Below, one piece after another: positions 17,868 to 28,601 of a stretch of DNA of 64,000 nucleotides. Origin of the DNA: Prorocentrum cordatum (lineage: Eukaryota; Sar; Dinophyceae; Prorocentrales; Prorocentraceae); the NCBI GenBank assembly GCA_963575745.1, contig CAUYUJ010000174.1, positions 12,501-76,500 of the forward strand, written 5' to 3'. The notes beneath the pieces are model-generated. The model had not been told where the DNA came from, did not search any database, and saw only the letters and a program-made list of their open reading frames with translations. The position numbers and the translations under genes are program-made. Numbering within the stretch: position 1 is the first letter of the stretch; each line of letters starts with the position of its first letter.

Positions 17868-18176
17868 GTTATCCTCCTACTCGCCCTCCTTCCTCTTCCA
17901 CTGCTGCCCCCTCCCTCCTTCTCTCCCAACACCTCCACTTCCACCTCCGCCTCGTCCTCCTCCTTCTCCTGACCCTCCTCCTCTTCCTACTCCGTCTCCT
18001 CATTCCTCCTCCATTTCTTCCTCCTCCTCCTCCTCCTCCTCCTCCTCCATCCTCCCCCTCCTCCTCCTCCTCCTCCTCGTCCTCCTCCTCCTCCTCCTCC
18101 TCCTCCTCCTCCCTCCTCCTCCTCCTCCTCCTCCATTTCTTTCCTCCTCCTCCTCCTCCTCCTCCTCCTTCTCCTC
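17868..18176. repeat. (TCC)n tract
   Basis: TCC triplets with CTC and TTC interruptions. All long open frames here are low complexity. Confidence 0.9.
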
Positions 18177-18492
18177 GGGGCGGGGCCACGGCCGAACAAG
18201 AAAACACCCGAGCAGGAGCCCGGAAGGCCAAGGCGGACAGCCCTGGTGGACGCCCACGGCGACGCCCTGGGCTGCCAGAGCAGCCCGGGGCGCTCGGGGA
18301 GGAGGACAACGACCAGGACCACGGCGCACATGGCAGGCAGATCTCTGAATCCACGAACTGGGTGCGGAAGCTTGAGGGCAGGAGGGACGGACAAAGGGGG
18401 GCTGGGGGGGGGGCGGGGAGGGGCGGTCGTAGCGTCGTGGTGGTGGCGGTCGTCGTGGGGGTGGTCGTGGAAGCATTGGTGGTGACCACGTC
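18177..18492. other. Unique island between two TCC tracts
   Basis: About 300 bp of GC-rich unique sequence. A plus-strand frame reads EEDNDQDHGAHGRQISESTN, which is less repetitive than its surroundings and could be an exon, but no family was recognised. The minus-strand frames gave nothing convincing. Confidence 0.3.
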
Positions 18493-18795
18493 CTCCTCCT
18501 CCCTCCATCCCCCCCTCCCTTCCCTCCTCCTCCTCCTCCTTCTCCTCCTTCTCCTCTTCCTCCTCCTCTGCTGCGTTCTCCTCCTTCTCCTCCCTCCCCT
18601 CCTCCCTCCTCCCTCCTCCCTCCTCCCTCTTCCTCCTCCTACCCCTCTTCCTCCTCCTCCTCCTTCTCCTCCTCTCGTCGGGGGGGAGAAGGCGTCCCAA
18701 GCCAGCACGCCAGCGGCACCTCCTCCTCCTCCTCCTCTTCTTCTACTTCTTCTTCTTCCTCCTCCTCTCCTCCTCGTCCTCCTCCTCCTCCTCCA
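18493..18795. repeat. (TCC)n tract with interruptions
   Basis: TCC and CTC triplets broken by a short unique segment at about 18,675-18,715. Confidence 0.85.
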
Positions 18796-18884
18796 CCATT
18801 CAATTTTCCGTGTGAATAACTCCTCCCTGTCGCGCCCCGAGGCCAGTCGGAAGGGCGGCCGGGCGTGTCGCCTGAGACTTCCTT

Positions 18885-19638
18885 TCGACGCATGAGCCCC
18901 AAGCTGAACAACTTGCAACAGCTTCACAGATGGAGGGCGGGTCGTTTTCAACATGTGGCCCTAGCCTTAGGGCCGCGCACATTCGGTTTAAAACTTTGCA
19001 AGAGCTTCATGGATTGCGGGTGGGTGGCTTTCAAAATGTGGTTTCGCCTTTTCGCCGCGCACATTCTTGTTAGAAATCCTTCAGAGCTTCACGAAGTGAG
19101 GGTGGGTGGTTTACGAAATGTGGTTTTCGCCTTTTCGCCGCGCACATTCGCTTTACAAGTCCTTCAGAGCTTCACGTATGGAGGGTGGGTGATTTACGAA
19201 ATGTGGTTCTCGCCTTGCCGCCGAGCACATGCTTTTAGAAATCCTTCAGAGCTTCACGGATTGAGGGTGGGTGGTTTACGACATGTGGCTCTCACCTTAA
19301 CGCCGCTCATATTCGTTGTACAACTTTGCAACAATTTCAAGGCTGCTCGTGATTTACGTACCAGAAGTGGCGTGTTTGAGCGATTCAGGATTGACAGAGC
19401 GCAACAGTACTGCTAATTCACTGTGTTCGAATCCCACACGTGATTTTCTGGCACGATTCAGGATCGTCCAGACGCATCAGTTAAGTTGACTCTTGGTGTT
19501 GAAATTCGGAAAATGATGTTTTGGTGCGCGTCAGGATTTTCAAACGGCTGTCCCCCAACGCTGTAGGTGCCTATGAAAAAAAGGAACTTGGAGGAAGGGT
19601 GTATCCCAACATCGTTGATGAGTCGTGAATTTGCTCTG
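18885..19638 (+). repeat. Composite repeat C, copy 2
   Basis: Same order as copy 1: about five units with GCTTCACGGATTGAGGG and AAATGTGGCTCTCACC, then the 70-bp units, then the block GGAGGAAGGGTGTATCCC, TCGTTGATGAGTCG, and GCTCTGG just before a TCC tract. One unit contains GTGTTCGAATCCCAC (19,416-19,430), which fits the internal B box of tRNA genes (GGTTCGANTCC). Other units carry eroded forms of it. A tRNA-like origin is possible, but no cloverleaf or clear A box was found. Confidence 0.7.
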
Positions 19639-19935
19639 GTCCTCCTCCTCCTCCTCCTCCTCCTCCTCTCCTACTCCTCCTCCCTCCTCCCTCCTCCCCT
19701 CTCCTCCTCCTCCTCCTCCTCCTCCTCCTCCTCCTCCTCCTCCTCTCCTCCTCCTCCTCCTCCTCCTCCTCCTCTTCCTCACTCCTCCTCCACTTCCTCC
19801 TCCTCCTCCTCTCCTCCTCTCCTCCTCCTCCCCTCCTCCTCCATCTCCTCCTCCCCCTCGTCCCTCGTCCTCCTCCTCCTCCTCCTCCTCCTCCTCCTCC
19901 TCCTCCTCCTCCTCCTCCTCCTCCTCCTCCTCCCT
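19639..19935. repeat. (TCC)n tract
   Basis: Nearly 300 bp of TCC triplets with CTC and CAC variants, starting directly at the end of composite repeat copy 2. Confidence 0.9.
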
Positions 19936-20112
19936 CCCCCTCGGCGGGGGCGACTCCACGCAGGTGATGCCCCAATCGATGCCGCTGTTGTGGCCCGCCC
20001 CGTCCACCCCGGAGCGCGCCTTGGGGGCGGTGGCGGCGATTCGCGGGCACAGGCGCGGGGAGGGCCCAGAGGCCGAGGCCGTCTGGGAGGAGGATCTTCA
20101 GATAACTATTCG
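19936..20112. other. Unique island between TCC and GGA tracts
   Basis: A GC-rich island in the tract setting seen around real exons. In the minus sense, after a CCCCCAAG acceptor-like site, a frame reads GAGHNSGIDWGITCVES. It does not match Cdh1 or another family I know. Possible exon, unassigned. Confidence 0.3.
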
Positions 20113-20285
20113 GAAGGGGAGGGAGAGGAGGAGGGGGAGGGGGAGGAGGAGGAGGAGGAGGAGGAGGAGGAGGAGGAGGAGGAGGAGGAGGAGGAGGAGA
20201 AGAAGGAGGATGAGGAGGAAGAGGAGGAGGAGGAGGAGGAGGAGGAGGAGGAGGAGGAGGAGGAGAATGAGGAGGAGGAGGAGGA
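20113..20285. repeat. (GGA)n tract at the 3' end of LINE 1
   Basis: GGA on plus, so (TCC)n in the LINE sense. It follows the LINE 3' end, which reads CATGTGCGTGTCCTCC in the sense direction. Poly-Leu and poly-Ser frames here are repeat translations. Confidence 0.9.
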
Positions 20286-20337
20286 CACGCACATGGCTTG
20301 GGGGTGTTCGATGTGCGCCGCGAGAGAGCGCGGCCGA

Positions 20338-21160
20338 CTATGGAGGGCTTAGTGCCTCCTCTCCCTGGGTCTTGGCACGCTCCTCGCGCACCAACTGGGC
20401 CAGGGGAATAGCGGGGGTCTTAAAAACGATCGGGGACGACTTTGTGCCCTTGGGATCTCGACCCTCCTGGACGCGGGCTAGCTGAGTGGCCGCTCCTTGG
20501 TGGCTCACTCTAGTGCTGCACGCACTAGCGAGCCCTCGACCCAACCCTTCAGAGAAGGATCCACACTTATGGCAAACCAAGATACTCGTCGGGTGATCAA
20601 GGTGCTCGTAGTAAAACAAATCGTGGCCTTTATTATCATGCACAAGATCGGAGAGCTGCTTACAGTGGCCTGGGCAATGCTGGGCCTGTAAGACTCCCCG
20701 CTGTTTGAAAGACTTGGTCTGCACTCTACACAGGATGCACCTGTGGTACTGGTGAATGAGAGCCCATGTGTGGTACCTGAAGGGCTCTCTGGGCTCCTCT
20801 TGGGGCACAGGCGGAGGCGGAGGGGGGGGGGGGCTCGACCGACGACGGCGGCGTCCACGACGAAAGGGCAGAGGCGGCACCCGTGGGGGGAGAAAAACTC
20901 TTCTCTGGGGCGGCCAAAACTTTGTTGCGGTGGGGGGCGATCGCGGGCCACTCTCCCAGAGCCTGCGCAACATACTTCAAATATCGCACGATAAACTTCC
21001 GACTGTCAGTGAAATCACTTTTCTCTGCTTCACTGGGCTGCATTCCTTTAAAAGCGGCTGCCTTGGCAATGCGGTCAGCAGTGCTATTACCTTCGGCCAA
21101 CCTTCTCTCTTCACTGCCTTCTGAGAGGGCCTGCAAGTCTTGGTGGGCCTTGACCTTGCG
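20338..21160 (-). pseudogene. LINE 1 ORF2: RNase H end and C-terminal Cys-rich region
   Basis: Two overlapping frames make up this part. The upstream one (20,726-21,136 and its open extension) carries GNSTADRIAKAAAFKG, the last conserved block of RNase H. After a frame change at a run of 13 G on plus (20,820-20,832), the second carries RYHTWALIHQYHRCILCRVQ and LVCHKCGSFSEGLGRG, paired cysteines typical of the C-terminal finger of such LINE ORF2 proteins. It ends at EEALSPP just before the GGA tract. Confidence 0.75.
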
Positions 21161-21181
21161 CAGGCGTTGGCCGAGGGGGAA

Positions 21182-22100
21182 CTAGCTCCTGCCAGCCAAG
21201 ACCTTACACCCAGCCCATACGTTGTGCCGAGGGTACTCAGACCCTTGGTGCAGGGACAAAACTCGTTTATAATCAGAGTAAATGACTTCCACATCCCTAG
21301 AAAGAATACTGGCCGCAACAGCGGCCAAATGCTCCGCGGCACCCGAGGTTTGTAAAAACATCTGGCCGACTCGGCCACTGAAATGGGCAAAAGCTTCACC
21401 GTTACGCATACAGACAACCGCGAAACCTGCGGCGTTGAAAACATAGTGACCGTGGTTAGTGCAACTACCATCTATATACACCTCCCCTTCGCTGAAAGCC
21501 TCCTGCGGGGTGATCCCCTCCTGAGCACACCAAAACTCCCCAAACTCCAGGCCCGAACCAGGAGGATTCTCTCCACGATACTCGGGAACCAGCTGGAAAC
21601 CGAGATACTGGGGCAGGGTCTGGGGAGGAGGCTCTCTTAAATTCTGAAGCTCCGCTGCCGAGAAGTGAGTGGTTCTGAGATTCTCTGTCTTCGGGCAGTA
21701 AAGTATGCGGTGGCCGAGGTTGTCCGAATGGTGGCCGCACTCGCAGCCAGTCTCGACTTCATATCCTGCTGCCTTGGCTCTGTCCATAGTCCATATACTC
21801 TGGGTGAGGAAGGCGAGGAGGGTTCCCTTCTGGTGGCCAAGGAGGTCTGGCGATGACAGAGCAGCACGGGCAGCAACCACATCTAACTGGGCGTTCGGGT
21901 GGCCGATCTTCTCGGCCGCCTTGGAAGCGAGCTGGCCGTGCCAGTCGAACTCCATGAGCTTTTGGAGGAGGGCGGGGGAATGTCCTGGGAGAGGGTACTC
22001 AATGCCTGAGGAGGTCACAAAAGTAAATGGTCCCTGGAATTTCCAACCGATCCTTTTAAGCGAAAGCACCGCAGCGCTTAGGGGGCCCCTGGAGGAGCCC
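21182..22100 (-). pseudogene. LINE 1 ORF2: Cys/His knuckle and RNase H
   Basis: The frame contains CECGHHSDNLGHRILYCP, a C-C-H-H/C knuckle between RT and RNase H, then GEVYIDGSCTN (first RNase H Asp), QTSGAAEHLAAVAA (Glu block) and VIYSDYKRVL (second Asp). RNase H removes the RNA strand during target-primed reverse transcription. The frame is broken on the RT side near 22,090 and 22,165, and on the C-terminal side near 21,185. Confidence 0.85.
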
Positions 22101-22153
22101 CAAGATTTAACAACTCTCGGGAGGATGGCCTACACGTAACTGCTGGAGGCTGG

Positions 22154-24073
22154 TCACGGCGAGGTGGGGGCGGGTGGCGGCGTCCCAAACAAGGCGATGC
22201 CACATAATGGCGGGGCCCAGGGCAGCTTTCCACAAGGGGTCCTTGAGGATGAGCAGAGCCAAACTGCGGCTGCGCGTCGGGCAACGGGGTCCCGCAGCAA
22301 AAACTGCGACCTAGCTGATTCCAACTGCGTGCCATTGATGCCAGTCACCTCGACTCCGAACGTGGTGGCCGCCTCGAGGCCAGTCCCATACAACTTATGA
22401 GTGTTACCCCCTGCTCTCTTGAGCATGCGAACCCTGTTAAGTCTTTTACGCATCTTATCAAGACGCTCCGAAATCTTACGCTGCTTTCTCCAGCGTCGTT
22501 GGGGCCGTCCAGCCCCAGTTTCACAACCCAGGTTAGGTCCAGACCTATCCGAGTTCGGGCCCGCCAGAGGCCCGAGGGCCGTCCTGAGTTGATCCTGAAG
22601 GGCTTGCTGGGACGCCAGGACCTGACTTTTCTTGCTGGCGATCTGGCACTTAAACTCATTGATGATGCAGTCTGCCATGGACCTGGCAGCAATATTGAGC
22701 TGGCTGGCGATGAGGCTGCAACTGCGGCCGTGGCACTGGAGCAGCAGATCATCTATAAACATCGCGAGCCTGATATGACAATGCGCCTGCGTCCACACGT
22801 CGAGCGGGGCGAGCACATACATTTGCACAATATAGGTGGCCCAACTGCATCCTGCGGCTATGCCCCTCCAAGGCTTGCCTACGCTGACTGCACAATCTTG
22901 TAGTGCAACTATGCGTTCACTGGCATATTGAGATAGTATGATACGCAATAAACAGCACGGAAAACCTGATTCAACAGCACGATAAGCAAGACAAGGCCGA
23001 TCAACATGTTCGTAGTAGTTAGATAAATCGTAGAGAACTTGGGCACTATATTGTTGATCTTTGTCAGAGCTGTTGAACTCGCATTCCAAGGATTGTTTGT
23101 ATACTAATTCCACTATGGAGTGACCAGCCTGATGAGCAAGATACGGCCTGCGGTGGTGTGCCTCCCACTCTCTGGCCGCTGACCTCCTGAGCCTAGCCCA
23201 GACTCTGTACAAAGCTGGAAGCATGCCAATGGACCTGAAAGAGGGCTGGCTGGCTGGGGCATCATGCTGTTTCAACTTCATCATCAGAGTCGATACGATG
23301 CCTTGGAGCTGGGTTGGCATATGTCCAATCTTTTCCAGCAGGCCAATAAAATCGCAGACAATCTCTGCCTGTTCGTTACTCAACATACTGAAATGCCTAG
23401 GGTGGAACCCGTCCCAGGTAGTGGCAGTGGCATGGGGAAAACTTTTCGCAACCTGTCGTAATCTCTTGGGGCTGATGGGGCCCAGGGCAATTCGATCTTC
23501 TCTGTCAGGAACGAGCTGAGGTGGGGTATCCTGGGAAACCTGCCATATTTTTGCCAGACGATCTGCTTCAGCCTGCAATATATGCTGGGGCCTGCCAGAA
23601 TACTGCGACTTAAATGGAACTGACGAGGGCCTCCAGGCCTCCAAACGCTTGGTCCATCTGTGAGCCCATCCCATTCCTCCCTTCATGTTGTCCTGAACCC
23701 AATCCCTCCATGCCTTCCCGTCTGCAGCGTTCTCTGCCGCCTGCTCCTGATGCAGGAGCTTGGTGACGTGCTCTAGCAGCTCGTCCAGAACCTGGATCGC
23801 CAGCGCCTGGTTCAGGGCACCAGCGCTGAACTCAACGCGCAACAGACCTGCAGCAACTCTAATCTCTTGCAGCCCCTCCTTGAGGGACACGACGGTGGTG
23901 AACAGCTCAGGGCAATCCTCTAAGCTGTCGAGAGCGTCCTGAAACTCAGTGAGATTCCAGTCCTGAACACATCTATGGAAATCTTGGATCCTATTGATGA
24001 GCCATCTCAACGGGCCCGTGTAGGCCACCCATTTGGCCCTACTCCTAGCAGCCTTGGCCTCAGCGAGGACCAT
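22154..24073 (-). pseudogene. LINE 1 ORF2: reverse transcriptase
   Basis: The 639-codon frame contains the RT domain. Blocks seen: TTWDGFHPRHFSML, SFRSIGMLPALYRVWARLR, QVLYDLSNYYEHVD (motif A), GIAAGCSWATYIVQMY (motif B) and RLAMFIDDLLLQCHG (FIDD catalytic box). The listed Met is internal: the preceding endonuclease frame runs straight into it across a C8 homopolymer at about 24,085, so the two belong to one protein. Confidence 0.92.
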
Positions 24074-25060
24074 AAGAACCTGAGGGGGGGGTGGGCCCTG
24101 GGGTACTTGCTAGGCTTGAGGGGGGTGTTAGTTTTCTTACTGATTGTAGCTTCCAAGTCCTGGGCCAAGCTGAAATACACGTGGTCCAGGAGCACCGACT
24201 GCTGTTGATCGCTGAGCGGCCGTCGAGCATCATCGATCAATAGTGAAGCGTACTCCAATGCAGCAGCTGACTGGTGCCAACTCACTTCTGGCAATTGCGG
24301 GCCCACAGGGATACGTGTGGGTAGCTTCTGGGGCCTATGCAGCGTGGGGATATTAAAGTTATTCCCAACTACAATATCTAGCAGCACAGGTCTGTGAGGG
24401 GAGAGAGGATACGAGGAAAGAGTACGGGGGTTACTGAGCCACGGCGAGAGGCCTTGGCTAGACAGGAAATAATCTAGCGTGGATTTGGTCTTCTTGTTTC
24501 GGTAGGTGGCGGTCGGCGGCGCAAGCAGGGTCATCGTGGACCTGGACAGAAACTCCGCTTGGGCCAACCTAGCGGGGGCTAGGTTAAAATCCCCCGCAAC
24601 CAAAACTGGATGGGTCAAATCATCCTGAAGTTGGCCTATGGCGGCCAGCAGTTTTAAATTGGTCTCGGAGAGACCAGCAGCAGCCTGAAAGTAGGTACAA
24701 CATATGGCGAACTTCGGGGCCCCAGGAAGTTCGAGCAACACCCCCGATAATCGAGCGGGGTCGAAAGCGGCAGAAAAAGTGATTGGCTGGACCCCCAGGT
24801 CCAAGCCATCCCGAATCAAAATCGCAACTCCCGAAACCAACTCATTATTCTCACTCGTGGCTGCAGGCGTGATGTAAGCCAGCCACCCCTGGGCCGAGCA
24901 CCATTGTATCTGACGCACAATGCGATCTCCTTCGGCAGGCTTACGCTCCTGAGCACAGATGATCGTGACTGCACTAGACTGCGGCGAAAGGACAAACTTG
25001 CGCACAGCAGGCCAGCAGGAACCATTGATAGTAGCGGTCTTATAAGTGTTACCCTGGCGG
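24074..25060 (-). pseudogene. LINE 1 ORF2: apurinic-type endonuclease
   Basis: The frame carries TIICAQERKPAEGDRI at the position of the QExH block, LVAGDFNLAP (catalytic GDFN), KKTKSTLDYFLSSQG and YPLSPHRPVLLDI, where SPHRP stands for the usual SDHxP. This nuclease nicks the target to start reverse transcription. No Met lies before these motifs in this frame. The frame overlaps the ORF1 stop at 25,049 (AAGCCGCCAGGGTAACAC), so ORF2 may be read by frameshift or reinitiation at that junction. Confidence 0.88.
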
Positions 25061-26206
25061 CTTCTGGCCCTGGGTGGCCGCGAGAGACGCAGCCTCGGCT
25101 GCCGCCTTGACCCTCTTGGTCTCGGGGCCTGACTCACTCTGGATCTTGGCCATGCCCTGGGCGACCTCGGACAGCGCAGCAGCCGCACGGCGGCGGCCTT
25201 CAGACGTATCCATGGCCTGCTCCTCTGCCATGGACTCCAGCTCCTTGTCGTCGGCGGGAGTGGGGACGTGCTGGCCTGGGATGGGCACGGGCGTCTGACT
25301 TGCCTGGCCGACATCAGGGCTCTCTCCAACTGCAGGGAAGCCGTCGATGACCCCGCGCTGGGCCGCCTCCGCAGGCGGGCCGCCACCTGCTGGTGCGCCC
25401 GAGGCCTGGGATGCGACATGTTGCTGCTGCAAGGTGTCGAACATGGCGGCCAGCTCCGATACTTTATCTCGTAGTTCAGGTGGGGCCAGCCCTCCTTGTG
25501 GCATTCTGGCGGATATAACTCCTTGAATGGTGGTGAGCAAATCTTCAGCGTTGGATGCCTCGTATGCAGCCGCCTGGGTGGCCGCATTGAGCTGTGTCTC
25601 CAGCGTTTGCACTTCTTTTGAATTAGCTTCGATCTCCTCGACCAGCTTGCCGTCATATTCACTTGCCTCGACAATAGTAGTGACCAGCTCGCTGGCCTCC
25701 TGCTTCTGCGACTGCAACCTCTGGCGCAGCACCTGGAGTTGATCTGACAGGGATTGTGCTTGCTGCTCCAGGCTCTTGGCTGATAGCGCCTGCGCCTTGG
25801 CGAACTTGAGCTTGCCCAGCGCCGCCCTGTGCTCCTCTCCATCTGGCTTCCACTTTTTCCAGAAGGTGACTTGAGCTTGGGCCAGGGCGACTGGGTCGTC
25901 AGCGGGAACTGCATCCTCGAAGGTGACCACTCGGCCGCCTCCGCGCCCCAGGCCTGGTGGGCGCTCTGGACCGCGGGAGCCTTTCCTCCAGCGTCCTGGC
26001 TTGGCGGACTCCTCCTCGACGTCAGGCCGAACATCCTGGGGGCCACCTCCACCGCCTTGGGGTCTAGCTGGGGGACCATGATCCCCGCCCTGCTTGAAAC
26101 GGCTGCCACACTGCATGCAATGACGAGAATTCGTCGCGCACCAAGCCCAGCCCTTGCAACCTCGCTTCGAGCAGACCATGTACTTCTTCTGCTGCTGGGC
26201 GGGCAT
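25049..26206 (-). CDS. LINE 1 ORF1 protein
   Basis: 385 residues from the Met of MPAQQQKKYMVCSKRGCK. The start was chosen because it directly precedes a zinc-ribbon-like finger (CSKRGCKGWAWC, CMQCG). A Gly/Pro-rich linker follows, then long helical coiled-coil segments (QAQSLSDQLQVLRQRLQSQ, ETQLNAATQAAAYEASNAED), then an Ala/Glu-rich tail. LINE ORF1 proteins of this design bind element RNA and multimerise. The frame is intact, unlike ORF2. The same frame is open further 5' through the GGA tract, which is only a repeat effect. Confidence 0.85.
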   Translation of the reverse strand: MPAQQQKKYMVCSKRGCKGWAWCATNSRHCMQCGSRFKQGGDHGPPARPQGGGGGPQDVRPDVEEESAKPGRWRKGSRGPERPPGLGRGGGRVVTFEDAVPADDPVALAQAQVTFWKKWKPDGEEHRAALGKLKFAKAQALSAKSLEQQAQSLSDQLQVLRQRLQSQKQEASELVTTIVEASEYDGKLVEEIEANSKEVQTLETQLNAATQAAAYEASNAEDLLTTIQGVISARMPQGGLAPPELRDKVSELAAMFDTLQQQHVASQASGAPAGGGPPAEAAQRGVIDGFPAVGESPDVGQASQTPVPIPGQHVPTPADDKELESMAEEQAMDTSEGRRRAAAALSEVAQGMAKIQSESGPETKRVKAAAEAASLAATQGQKPPG

Positions 26207-26400
26207 CTTCTGATGATGGCAGGGCGCTGGCGCACGCACACGAGAGGCCCTATGGCAGCACTGATGCGGGTCGTGATTGTGCCTCTGCCTGGGGCTGACC
26301 AGGCGGCACGGGGGCAGAGCAAACAAGCTTGGGCCCCAGCACCCAGGGCCTGCCCTGGATGGCAATGCTGAGACCTGCACCTCCCGCGGTGTGCTCAGGT

Positions 26401-26409
26401 CTTGAGCCA
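26401..26409 (-). promoter_or_regulatory. Spliced-leader-like start of LINE 1
   Basis: The LINE sense strand begins, right after (TCC)n, with TGGCTCAAG followed by ACCTGAGC. This equals the last nine bases of the dinoflagellate spliced leader. It is consistent with a 5'-truncated leader retained from a trans-spliced template. Confidence 0.5.
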
Positions 26410-26615
26410 GGAGGAGGAGGAGGAGGAGAGGAGGAGGAGGAGGAGAAGAGGAGGAGGAGGAGGAGGAGGAGGAGGAAGAGGAGGAGGAGGAGGAGGAGGA
26501 GAAAGAGGAGGAGGAGGAGGAAGAGGAGGAGAGGAGGAGAGAGAGGAGGAGGAAGAGGAGGAAGAGGAGGAAGAGCAGGAGGAGGAGGAAGAGGAGGCGG
26601 AAGAGGAGGAGGAGG
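26410..26615. repeat. (GGA)n tract at the 5' end of LINE 1
   Basis: GGA on plus with GAA variants. In the LINE sense this is (TCC)n, the same polarity as on its 3' side. Confidence 0.9.
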
Positions 26616-27160
26616 ATTTTTTTTTGTCGACCCATGAACAGCCACATGACTCCGCTGGCGTGGCGAGTGCCAGCGAGATGCACCAAAAACGGCGCAGGCC
26701 GCGCCACCGACGGGGCCATGCCCCCGTGGCGCGACCTAAGCGCGACCAGGGAGCGCTGGGAGACCGTGCTCCGCGCTCCCTGGTCGGGGTGGGGGCGCGA
26801 GCCGTGCTCAGCGCCAACCCTACCCACCACCCACTCCATGGGTGGCCGCGTTTTACGGCCCCGGGACCACGACACGACGCGACACGACAGGGGGACGAAA
26901 CGAACGACGCGACACGAACGACACGAGACGGACGAGCGACACGACGGAGACGAGCCGCCAGCCCCGCCCCAGGGCGGCGAGTGCTGGGGGGGACCCAGCA
27001 CCGCCCTGGGGAAGCACACGGGGCCTGGCGACCCCCCCGGGGGAAGGAAACCGCACTTTGGCGGCGTCCCCCGGGGTGCGGGGGATTTTCGCCCCTCGGG
27101 CCCGGCGCTCCCCGCCTGCGCCAGGAGGACCCTGGGGTCCCGACCCCTCCCCTACGGGAA
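26616..27160. other. GC-rich unique stretch, no supported gene
   Basis: Contains a CGACACGACACGA-like run near 26,870-26,950 and GC-rich sequence. Three plus-strand and two minus-strand frames are open, but none shows a recognisable domain. Confidence 0.4.
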
Positions 27161-27330
27161 AGAGGAGGAGGAGGAAGAGGAGGAGTAGGAAGAGGAGGAG
27201 GAGGAGGAGGAGGAGGAGGAGGAGGAGGAGGAGGAGTAGGAGCAGGAGGAGAAGAAGTGGAGGAGGAGGAGGAGGAGGAGGAGGAGGAGGAGGAGGAGGA
27301 GGAGGAGGAGGAGGAAGAGGAAGAGAGTAG
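27161..27330. repeat. (GGA)n tract
   Basis: GGA triplets with GTA and GCA variants. Confidence 0.9.
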
Positions 27331-27450
27331 CACGGCTCTGGGGCACCCTCACCCCGTCTTTGATCCCGATGTCCTGGTGCCGCGACCCTTGAGACCACGT
27401 TGAACGCGAGCGTACGTCGTGCTTGACACGTAAAGTCGGGGCAATCAGGA
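27331..27450. repeat. Duplicated block, second copy at 29,559-29,675
   Basis: The two blocks share GGCTCTGGGGCACC, CTTGAGACCACG, GTGCTTGAC and AATCAGGAGG with scattered substitutions. Each sits between GGA tracts. They are a diverged duplication of about 120 bp. Plus-strand frames read LGHPHPVFDPDVLVPRPLRP and LGHLHPINEPCFLVPLPLRP; whether this was ever coding is unknown. Confidence 0.65.
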
Positions 27451-27522
27451 GGAAAGGGAGGAGGACGAGAAGGAGGGTGAAGGGGATCTCCAGGATTCCC
27501 AGGGGCAGGAGGAGGAGGAGGA

Positions 27523-27800
27523 CATATGAGGACCCGTGCAAACCCAAGACTCATCAACGATGTTGAAATACACCCTCCCTCAAAGATCCCTCTTCACAAG
27601 CCCCTACAAAGGGTCATTGCCACTGAAAGAATTGCCCCGTTGGGGGTCAACCGTGTAAACATCTTGAAGCGTGCCAAAATACCATTCTCAGGACGTCAAT
27701 GCCACGAACTAAACCTGACTGTTACGTCTTGGCGATCCTGGATCGCGCAAGAACGCCTCTCCTGGGACTCCAGCGCCGCGAATCAACGTAATTCATTGTT
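27523..27800 (-). repeat. Composite repeat C, copy 3 (reverse orientation)
   Basis: Reverse complement of the distal part of copies 1 and 2: CTCATCAACGATGTTG, ACACCCTCC, GCGTGCCAAAATACC and GCGAATCAACG. It lies next to a GGA tract, so in its own sense it also ends in (TCC)n. Confidence 0.65.
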
Positions 27801-28025
27801 GCGCCCTGACACTCGTGAACCGCACCGCTCCAAAACACCCTCTCTGGTACGTGAGCCAGACAGACAGGCGGACAACACAGCCAGACAGGCCAGGCGCCCG
27901 GACGGCGCATCGGCAGCAGAGCTCGGCCGAATCAGCAGGACACAACCAAGGAGCCCCCTCGAGCACCACTCACGTCATCCTTACCCCCTGCGCGCGGGAG
28001 AGTCGCTTCCAAACGCACCTCCAAG

Positions 28026-28345
28026 GACCGGGCGTGTCCCAACCCGGCGCCCTCGCTCAAGACATCCTCGCAAAATCACCACTCAGGCCCCCAAGGCACC
28101 CCCAAGGACCATTTCCGGCGCTGCACCGGGCGCACCGGGCGCTCCGGGCGTGTCCCAACCCGGCGCCCTTGCTCGAGACATCCTCGCAAAATCGCCACAC
28201 GGGCCCCCAGCGCACCCCCACGGACCATTTCCGGCGCTGCACCAGGCGCACCGGGCGCGTCGGGAGTGTCCCAACCCAGCGCCCTCGCTCGAGACTTCCT
28301 TGCAAAATCGCCACTCGGGCCCCCAGCGCACCCCCAGGGACCCCC
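28026..28345. repeat. About 118-bp tandem repeat, three copies
   Basis: Units begin GTGTCCCAACCCGGCGCCCT and contain CCTCGCAAAATC and GGACCATTTCCGGCGCTGCA. The large Pro-rich frame across this area follows the repeat. Confidence 0.8.
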
Positions 28346-28601
28346 AGGTGATCCCCGCCCGCCCGATCCTCACCCTCCTTGATCTTCCTTCTCCTCATCC
28401 TCGCTCTCCCGATCCTCACCCGCCGCACCAACGTTGCCCGCTCTCTATCACCATCGTCATCGAGCGCAGGCGCGCGCGCCTTGTTTGTATATACAAAAAA
28501 CCCCGATCAACCGCAGAGTGGAGAGTTTCAAGACCCGGTGACAGACGGAGTTATAACCCAGTAAGATGTACTTATTCTTGCGTCCATACCTCAGACCACT
28601 A

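Larger units (their letters stand above)
20286..26409 (-). mobile_element. LINE 1, non-LTR retrotransposon
   Basis: About 6.1 kb, minus strand. Order in sense: a short 5' leader starting TGGCTCAAG, ORF1 with a Cys-rich finger and coiled coils, then endonuclease, RT, a Cys/His knuckle, RNase H and a C-terminal Cys-rich region. There is no LTR. Both sides are TCC repeat in the sense direction. ORF2 is broken by at least five frame changes, several at C or G homopolymers, so this copy is either a pseudo-element or carries assembly errors in homopolymers. Domain order with RNase H after RT is known from dinoflagellate LINEs and related clades. Confidence 0.9.

Noticed and set aside
19405-19440. 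A tRNA gene around GTTCGAATCC
   Set aside because: No cloverleaf, anticodon arm or acceptor stem could be drawn; the word is one unit of a tandem repeat.
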